NCBI GenBank assembly: GCA_033725935.1
Contig: MU867077.1
Location: 310,001 to 374,000, forward strand
Length of the DNA: 64,000 bases
Source of the DNA: Cladorrhinum sp. PSN259
Lineage: Eukaryota; Ascomycota; Sordariomycetes; Sordariales; Podosporaceae
Direction: 5' to 3'
The position numbers and the translations under genes were made by a program. Below, one piece after another: positions 56,832-64,000 of the stretch. The notes beneath the pieces are model-generated. The model saw only the letters and a list, made by a program, of their open reading frames with translations. It was not told the DNA's origin and ran no database searches. Numbering within the stretch: the first letter of the stretch is position 1; each line of letters begins with the position of its first letter.

Positions 56832-57992
56832 GTTTATACGAAAGGGAGGGGATAAGAATTGAAAAGGAGGGAAGTGAGTTGGAGAAGGAAAGCGATGGGA
56901 AAGGGGTTCTATATAGCCGGGGTATAGTTTTTCTTTGATGATGATAGCTTTAAGATTTGCAGGTTAAGTAGCCTTATGAGAATGAAATGAGTGATGAATC
57001 ATATCGTTCGTCATTGCTTTTCTGATTACTCAAGTCTATGTCAGGTATTTCAGTAATTACTACAATGCGTATGTTTGGGAAACAGGGGCAGAAAGTAATA
57101 TGGAAATGGTAGTAAATCCCGTCTTCAAAGAGGCAATGTGTTTTTCCATCTTTAAACAAAATAACAAACATGTTAGATAGCACTCACTCACTTCAATATT
57201 GTTACTTTCACACTCGGAATTAATTCATACTCGTGGTTTGTTTGTTTGTTTGTTTGCTTGTTTGTATGTTTGTTTTATATTCAGGTTAACTTTTCAAACC
57301 AGTAGACAGGTATGGATTCAACCGCCACCGAAAAAAAAAACCTCTTTTCTAATGGCTTTGTCCCAAGAATGATTTACACTTGTATTTCCAACAACAAAAA
57401 AGTCACATGATGCAATTCCATCCCATTCGAATAAACCCCCTCCCCCCGCCCAAACCTTCTGAGATGTGATGTGATGGTTGTGGTGAATGGGTATCAACAA
57501 TCCTTCACGGGATGATTTCTTTTTTTTTCCCTTCTTCTTCTTCCTTTATTCGTCTCCTTCCACCTTGTATCCATCCTTAATTTCTTCCTTTTTAAACTTG
57601 GTGCTCCAGATTTCGTTCTTTGGTTCTATTGAGCAGCAGCCCCCACCACCGCTCATCACCAATGTGGTTAAAAACAATTCCCTTCCCTCTGCAGATTCTT
57701 TTAGATTCTGCGTTGTTATCATCTCCATTTTCAATCCAAGATATGTTTGAGCATTTCTTTTCCGGTGAAGTTTTTTCCATCTCGGATTTCGTGCAAATTT
57801 GGTCTGAGAAGGAGTTGAAAAGTTTTGTGAAACTTGGAATCAATTTGATCCCCTGTATTATTATGTTCTGATTGCAAGTCCCGCCTCGTGTTCAAGACGT
57901 TAATTTCGATCTCATGGTGTAATTGTATCTTTCCTTGGAACCAGATGATAAGATGAATGCTCCTCTCAAGTCCATCTTCAAGATAATAAAGC
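56832..57992. other. Convergent region GABA transaminase / large RGG-like gene
   Basis: This 1.16-kb region lies between converging frames. It contains a (GTTT)n microsatellite (about 57236-57276), T-rich tracts and a GTCACATG (relaxed CDEI) at 57402-57409. No gene is seen. Confidence 0.5.
57236..57276. repeat. (GTTT)n microsatellite
   Basis: Imperfect GTTT/GCTT/GTAT tetramer array downstream of the GABA transaminase. Confidence 0.8.
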
Positions 57993-59201
57993 TCAATTCT
58001 GGTTACCACCCATTTGGGATCTTCCTCGTCTGCTCCGCAGGTTATAATGGCTGACAACAGCAGGTGCTGGTGCGGCCCTGTTTCTCGCTCTCTTTGTCTT
58101 TGGTGCGGGGCCAGGTTGCGGTGCTTCGATCGTGCCAGAAATAGGGACTTCGGCTCCGACGGGTACGGGTGTATCTGCCAGACCAGCTATAGGTGCTGCG
58201 GTGGTACCAGGAACAAGGTCGGAGGCAGTTCCGACGTAATGCCTAGATGAAGGGCTGAACATAGAGGCTTGAGCAAGGAAAGAAATATTATTCTGCTCCT
58301 GACCAGCTGCAGATGCTTCGGCAGAAGTCTGCATTGGTGCTTTGATGCCAGCGACGCAAGACGTAGACACAGGATTAGGGACAGGAGCTTGGGCTTGACT
58401 AGATATATGATTAAAGCCAGCTGCACCGCCAGGATGACAATCGGGCATGATAGCAACGCCGAGATTCGACGCAAGGCTACTTGTGTTAGGGTGAGATATG
58501 TGGCTAGGATTAGGCTCAATCCTGGGGGCGAGATCGGGTGCAGCCCCAATAGCAGGACTAGGCGTGACTTGAGGAGCAGTTCTGAGAAATCCAATAGCAG
58601 GTGTAGCAGTAGGTCTAGCAAACGGTCCAGCGAGATGGGGATCCTCCGGAGCAGGACTAGGACTAAGCTCGAATACTTCGGGCTTCTCTGCGGTAACGGC
58701 AGCGCCAAGGTTCGGTCTAGGAGGAACAACAAACGGTCGAGGAGCAGGTTCCGGGCTGGGGCTCAGCTCGATCACCTCAATCTTTTTGGCGGCACCAGGA
58801 CCAGGCTTGAGTCTCGGGACAGCAACAGCAACGTCTCCAGCCCGCCCAGTAGCAGCACACGATGTGATATTTGTCTTTCTCATCCGTCTTGGAGGTGGTG
58901 CGTTATGTTTAATTGGCTTTGACAAGCCAGTGGGGGTGGCAATTCCAGACTCATCAATGCCTGATCCTCTGAACGGGCGTCCCCAAACCTTGGGAAGAGG
59001 CTTCTGCCTCAGTGGAGGGAGGACTTGCTTGGGAGTTGCTTCCTCCTTTTGACCTAGATCAACAAGGCTCATGCCTTCTTCGTCATCACTCATGGTCAAG
59101 TCGATGAAAACTGGCTTAACTCTCTTGGCTGGTCGTTGAACCTCGTCGTGCTCTTCGTCCTCCTCTTTGGCGCGCTTCTTATTTTTCTGAGAACCTCCCT
59201 T
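57993..59201 (-). CDS. In-frame open extension after the TAG; SUMO-interaction-like motifs
   Basis: Directly after the TAG at 59202-59204 the same frame is open for 402 codons and ends at 57993. It begins KGGSQKNKKRAKEEDEEHDE and leads to VFIDLT-MSDDEE (59111-59076): hydrophobic-IDLT followed by acid, a textbook SUMO-interaction motif. Two related segments follow, EVIELSPSPEP (about 58778-58746) and EVFELSPSPAP (about 58679-58647), with similar flanks, as if duplicated. The end is HYNLRSRRGRSQMGGNQN. As a separate gene it could start at the ATG at 59093 (MSDDEEGMSL), which would cut off the first motif. The base composition and Pro/Ala/Ser bias match the upstream exon, so the two were probably one coding region. 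Whether it is translated is unknown. Confidence 0.5.
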   Translation of the reverse strand, partial: KGGSQKNKKRAKEEDEEHDEVQRPAKRVKPVFIDLTMSDDEEGMSLVDLGQKEEATPKQVLPPLRQKPLPKVWGRPFRGSGIDESGIATPTGLSKPIKHNAPPPRRMRKTNITSCAATGRAGDVAVAVPRLKPGPGAAKKIEVIELSPSPEPAPRPFVVPPRPNLGAAVTAEKPEVFELSPSPAPEDPHLAGPFARPTATPAIGFLRTAPQVTPSPAIGAAPDLAPRIEPNPSHISHPNTSSLASNLGVAIMPDCHPGGAAGFNHISSQAQAPVPNPVSTSCVAGIKAPMQTSAEASAAGQEQNNISFLAQASMFSPSSRHYVGTASDLVPGTTAAPIAGLADTPVPVGAEVPISGTIEAPQPGPAPKTKRARNRAAPAPAVVSHYNLRSRRGRSQMGGNQN

Positions 59202-62200
59202 CTAAGCAGGTTCTTCAGAGTTGTTGTTGCTCGCATCTCCCTTGGACGAACTCGGTCTCGTTGAGGGGTTCGTCTTTTTCATGTTCTGGTTATTGTATGA
59301 CCACCCTCTGATCTGCGTTGGCCCATGCCTGGGAGGCGCTTCGACAGCTGGGTAATCCTTGATCGACTCGCGGTAATCAAATTGAACTGTGCGGAGTTCG
59401 GTTCCATTGGCAGAGTATGAGAGGCGGTGAGGTGGGGTGGGCGCCGGTTCCAGCTTGCGATATTTGGAGTTCTGCTGTGCAGTCACTGGACTAGCAATGG
59501 ACTGCTGTTGCCCGATGGAAGCTCCCGGTGCAGGGAACGGCGCGAGGGAATGTGGTCCGGTCTGGTACGGCGGAGGAGAGACTGAGTATGGCCTCATCTG
59601 ACGAGGATCGGGAACAGCGGCATGAGGGGCTTGAAGGGGCCCGGGCTGCATGAGGACGGGCTGGATCGGATGCATTTGAAGCGGCTCAGGAACCGAGGCA
59701 TATCCGTTACGGAAAGGGCGAGCAGCTGCGGGAGGATAGAATGTGCCGGTATTGGTTGCAACCATGCTCCCATGCTGCATCGCCGGACTGCTCTGCTGCG
59801 ACTCGGGGGGTGGAGAAGGGTCATTAAGTAGATTGCGCACAGGTCGGAGCGCTGGCAAACTCTTCGCCGGTGTGCCATTAGAGAATGGAGTACGGGCACC
59901 AGATGGTTGTGCAGGCCCAGGTGCCGCTGGATAATCGACTGGGGGTGGCGGAGGGTAAGCCGAAGCTGGCGACGGGGGGTTGAGAGCAGTCATGAGGAAG
60001 TCATTCGACCGAGCGGGTTCGACGGGTCGAGGGGCTTCGATGGGTTGCATAAAATGAGCCGGCTCGGTGTGAGCTTGAGTGTACTCCATCGGCCGAGGAT
60101 ACTCACCCTGTTCGTAATCCCTGACCTTGACCACTCCGTTTGGATGTGGCTGATTATAGAGTGCGGGATCTACAGCCGGATATGCAGGAACTGATTCTTG
60201 TTGGGCGGCGGCATCCGCAAGACAGCAAAGGCTGGTAAGGTCGGCGGCGGCAGGCGGTGGTGGAGGCGGCGCAACATCCGGAGCCTGGGGTACTGGGGCT
60301 TGCTGCTCGGGTGCATTACCAAGGAATACGTCTCTGATGGCATCGTATGGTCGTGTTGACTTGGCGCTCTTGCTAGCGACGGGACGAGGAGGTTCCTGTT
60401 CCTTGGCCTCTGGCTCCTCAGCTGCTGCGCGAAGGGCATCGTCGACGAATTGGTTGAAAGCAGTTGTATCTTCTTGCACAGGTTCAGGACTGGGAGATGG
60501 CGGTGTTGGCGAAGGAACAAATATGGTATCGGGATCCAGCTTGTGCTCAAGGAGGAATTCCTTGCGGTGCTCTTCGACGGACTTGGCATCTGGCGCAATT
60601 TCATCGATTGAGACACCATGTTCTTCGCAGCAGAGGTTAAGCATGTTGGTGATTTTGACCTTGGCGTCGGCCTTTGCTTCGACCTCTTGGTGGACTCGGT
60701 CACGGCGGGCAGCTGGGATCGTCCGCGAGGCATGGATAATCTCCCCGCTCGGCGGAACAAAAGCCTTGGGCTTCCAGCCATCAGCATGGGGTGCAGACGC
60801 CTCTTCAAGGTTTGACGAGGTTGGCAGGAAGATGCCCAGCGTCGGGTGCAGGCCGTGCTTCTTGATCAGGGAATCGTCAAATTCCCCAACAGCCAGAGTC
60901 GAGTCCCAGATGCCAGCGCGACGGTCGATGAACATAAAGTTGGAACCTGGCTTCTCCATGTATTTGCCACGGCGCGCCTTCGTTGCCCCCTTCTGGGCCG
61001 AGTTGGTCGAGTCGCGGAAACCAATATCATGGTCGCTCCAATCGAAGAGATTGGGGACCATGATACGATTGTTTGGCATGTCCATGCGAGTGGGGCGCCG
61101 CGCGATCAGACGAACGCCGAACTCGTCTGGGCCGGTCGCGCCGCGGGGAATTGGGAGGCCGGGCCCGTCCGTTCGGATTGGGTCGGCGCTAGTTCGGGCT
61201 GGCTCAACGGTCCCGGCGACGTCATCGGCCGGCTCGGGCGCGGGCGTTGGCGCGTTGGACGAGTCCTGGGGGGTGGCCCCGCTCTCGTCGATCGCGTCGA
61301 CGGCACCGAGTAGGCTCGCCGTGTGCCGCGGGATCGATGGTACGGTCTCTTCCTCTTTGGCTACTGCCGCCACCTTGGACGGCGGCTGCCCCTCGGGTTG
61401 GCCTTCGGCCTTCCGCTTAGGCACCTCCAAATGCTGCATCTGCTCCTTTACCATCAGATCCCTGACGCTGCGACCAGAAAATGGCAACTCGACGCCGTCT
61501 GGCGCGTACTCGACAAAGACACCCTGAGATGCTACCTCTTCGGCAGTGATCTTCACGTAGTCGTAGTCGTCATCAGGGAGGTTCACGAGCTTTTGATATG
61601 TCAACCCGGTGATCATGTGACGAGATGGAAAAACATGAGACGAAGCTTGACTTACATCGACGGGCAGGTTGTGATCACGAAGAAACTCGAGCCGGTCGAG
61701 TTCTTGGAGAAGCTGGCCTAGTCGGTCGTCCATCAAATCCTTAATTTGACGCTACGCAAGAAGAGTTAAATGACGGGTACAGGGTTTTCATGTCAATATA
61801 TCGACTTACTGCGCATGCCTCTTTTGCTGCCTTTTGCTCGTTCTCGTAGACACGCCTTGCCATCTCCATGCCGAATTGAAGAGCCTTTTCGGCCTTGGCT
61901 TTTGTGTCATCAAGACGCCGACGAAGAAAATGTTGAGTCTCACCATACTCTGGGACCTTTTCGATCACGGCAGGGTCTTCGAGGAGTTCATTGATGGACC
62001 GATCGGCAATCTCCTGGACTGCCGGTTTTACCACTTTGACGATGGCAGAAAACGCTTGCTTGAGCTCCTGCATGCGCTCGTGAGCAGCCTGGGCTTTGCT
62101 TGAGTCGTAGACCTTTTGGCGACGGCCTCGGCCGGTTGGCGCCTTGGACTGCGCTGGTTTGGTGATTTTGCCTCTGCCTCCGCGGGAGCCACGGCCGCGA

Positions 62201-62496
62201 CCTCTACCTCTGGTAGTTGGGGCAGAAGCTCTGGCAGGGCTGGGTTGGTGAGTGGTGGTTAGAATGTCAGACATGGCATCATCTGCCTCGGATGGGTCAA
62301 CGAATGAATTGAAGCTCTGTACCAGGTGGTTCATGTCGCCGGGGGTGTGGGTTGTGAGTGTGGCGTTGTTAGTATTGGCATTGCCGTTCATGGTGACACG
62401 GTTGTTGGCCGACTGCAGGTGGCTACCCGTGTAAGAGGGAGCAGAATTTGCGACTGGGTCCGAGTGTGACTTTGTATGATGACCTTGGACCTCCAT
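59202..62496 (-). CDS. Large fungal protein with RGG-like N-terminus
   Basis: Exons complement(61810..62496) and (59202..61751); 1078 aa to the TAG (1056 if the 66-nt segment 61590..61655 is also spliced). Junction KEACA/RQIKDLMDDRLGQLL, donor GTAAGT, acceptor GCGTAG. The start ATG (MEVQGHHTK) is the first in the frame; upstream the frame opens only at a GTG. N-terminal part: disordered, then TRGRGRGRGSRGGRGK (RGG-type RNA/chromatin-binding tract), then helices about 110-229 (MQELKQAFSAIVKVVKPAVQ). The middle (about 330-480) has an ordered, conserved-looking block: NRIMVPNLFDWSDHDIGFRD, then GKYMEKPGSNFMFIDRRAGI and IKKHGLHPTLGIFLPTS. The rest is Pro-rich and disordered. I recognise this as a fungal family without a name I can vouch for. 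A nuclear role is likely. Confidence 0.75.
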
Positions 62497-64000
62497 TGCG
62501 CCATGCACCAGTAGACCGGGTGGTGGGCAGGAAGGTTTGTGAGGGAGGTGAGGAAAGGGTGTGTGAAAAGCGGAAGTACAGGGCCGATGAGAAAGACCAC
62601 ACACAAGCTAAATCCAATCCGGGAGGCCGGGGTCCGCGATGCAGAAAAAGTTGAAGGTCGAGAGTCGGAGAAAACCAAACAAGAAAAAGTTGGGACCAAG
62701 TAGATACGGAAGAAATCTCGAAAACAAGATTCAAATCTGGCAGGTATTCCAAAGAATAAAATGCACCAGATGATTAGAGGACGGCGTTGCTGTGGGTTGG
62801 TTCGGGAAAGGAGGAAAAGAAGACTGAAAAATATTACTGTCGACGACGACGCGCATCTGAAAATTCACAGCGTCGACAGTAGGAAGCCAACCACTCGAAT
62901 AGCAGGATACACGCAATTGCCATGCAACAGTAGTATTGCAAAGTTTCTTGCCTATTCCTCCGCCTGTTGATGTGGTGGGTTTTCAGGGACAATAATAAGA
63001 TGGTTCGCAGGCCGCTGGTCGCTTTTCCACACAGTCCACACAGTCCACACACACACCACAGCGCAGCGGCTGGTGGTTGTCTACCAGCCAAAACCAACTG
63101 GACCCCAAAACCGTCCAGCTCACACACGCACACACCACTTGCAGACAAGCATTGGGCCCCACCGAGGCTTAACCGAGTCCTTTGGCCAATCAGAGCATTG
63201 CATCTCTTTCCAAAACAGGAACTGTCCAGGTTGCTTTCAACCGCTCTCTCTTTCATTACATCCTGATCTCAGAATCTCAAACAGTCTAGATGACTCTCAT
63301 CGACATGCTGATGGGTAGCGTAAATTGCAAGTCTATTTTTGAAAATAGCGGAAATAATGCTCGGTGCTTCCTTTTTCTTAGACCTGTTTTCACCGCCCGA
63401 CCCGCCCGGCACCCACGGACAGGCATAGCATGAAGCAGCCTTGTGGGTTCCATTTCATGCGCTGCCAATTTCACAGACGTATTTTTTCTCCGTCTGTATA
63501 AATACCAGCGGTCGTGGATCGTCTTTTTATTTCATCTGGCGTTGATTGACACTCTCCCAGAGATCAGATCAGATTGGCGAAATCTTATGTTGGGCGGCAG
63601 TGTCAAGCGCTTAACTTGACCCAAGAAGGTGTTTCGTTACCACGAATTTACCACGAATATAAACGCAAAGAACGATTAATTTGCATATATGGCAAGTCGT
63701 CCAACTCGAACTGATTGCTTATCGCAAACGTTATTTTTCTGCAACCCAGATAAACCCTACAAGATATACTTGCGTACGCCATCCATGGATGCAGCAAGCG
63801 GCGGCGCTTGTTCAGATGTCTCTATAGGAAATAAGGTTATGTGGACGGTTTCACTTGCTCAATACCCGAACACCGACAGCCGCTGATCAAGACATGAGTG
63901 AAAGCAAAATCACCCAATAAACATTTCACCGCATTGCATGCATGACAAAATCGATAATGGCGCTAGCTACATAGTAGAACCATCCACAGCATTTTCAAAG
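62497..64000. other. Right-edge region: promoter of the large gene, no other gene seen
   Basis: This holds the upstream region of the large minus-strand gene and 1.4 kb beyond. It includes AC-rich stretches (63030-63140, with CACACA runs) and a TATAAATA-like element near 63497. A 65-codon plus-strand frame with an ATG (63689-63886) has no recognisable features. Confidence 0.5.

Noticed and set aside
57236..57276. GTTT array as a possible CRISPR-like or minisatellite array
   Set aside because: It is a plain tetranucleotide microsatellite without spacers.
58269..58922. 217-codon plus-strand ORF opposite the SIM-rich extension
   Set aside because: Shadow of the minus-strand Pro/Ala-rich frame (gives Arg/Ser/Gly-rich text) with no motif.
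60337..61527. 396-codon plus-strand ORF
   Set aside because: It is antisense to the large minus-strand exon. Its Ser/Arg/Gly-rich composition is the shadow of that exon, and it shows no domain.
63689..63886. 65-codon plus-strand ORF near the right edge
   Set aside because: Short and unrecognised, with no promoter or splice evidence; it cannot be supported as a gene.

Overview
The window is nuclear DNA of a filamentous ascomycete. Genes are compact, mostly with one to five short introns of about 50-80 nt that carry GT donors, AG acceptors and CTAAC/CTGAC-type branch points. The gene set is typically fungal: a Pho8-type vacuolar alkaline phosphatase, Fyv10/Gid9, Tif6, a Cbf1-type bHLH factor and a Uga1-type GABA transaminase. 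The Bre1 and Rad23 exon patterns and sequences look most like Sordariomycetes; this is recalled family resemblance, not a search result. No rRNA, tRNA, transposon ORF or CRISPR array was recognised.

Layout. 1-6.7 kb: the 5' part of the RAD9 checkpoint clamp gene (minus, runs off the left edge), an F-box-like/LRR protein, a small NTF2/SnoaL-fold protein and the alkaline phosphatase. 6.7-17.9 kb: four minus-strand genes, namely an alpha/beta-hydrolase fused to a dual-specificity phosphatase, the H2B ubiquitin ligase BRE1, the proteasome shuttle RAD23 and a fungal four-TM protein. 17.9-24.7 kb: a 6.9-kb stretch with no supportable gene. 24.7-34 kb: an AT-hook protein (minus) and SET2 H3K36 methyltransferase (plus), separated by a 3.6-kb divergent region. 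34-45.5 kb: SUMO E1 subunit AOS1, a DOC1/discoidin-like protein, ribosome factor TIF6, a coiled-coil protein and complex I subunit NDUFB3/B12. 46-57 kb: CCR4-NOT deadenylase CAF1/POP2, GID ligase subunit FYV10, the CBF1-like bHLH factor and GABA transaminase. 58-62.5 kb: a large RGG-like protein whose reading frame is interrupted by one TAG and then stays open, in the same frame, for about 400 more codons rich in SUMO-interaction-like motifs.

Most genes are housekeeping and unrelated, but nuclear functions are dense: DNA damage (RAD9, RAD23), transcription-coupled chromatin marks (BRE1, SET2), SUMO conjugation (AOS1), mRNA decay (CAF1) and E-box regulation (CBF1). Six gene pairs are divergent and may share promoters: RAD9/F-box, SnoaL/PHO8, AT-hook/SET2, AOS1/DOC1-like, NDUFB3/CAF1 and FYV10/CBF1.

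The most unusual signals are: two genes in which an intron directly follows the ATG; the hydrolase-phosphatase fusion, with a candidate 5' intron that would remove the first ATG; the TAG-interrupted SIM-rich extension; a perfect 23-bp inverted repeat at 41.04-41.12 kb; and the large gene-free region. Exon boundaries were read by eye from splice signals and protein continuity, without transcript data.
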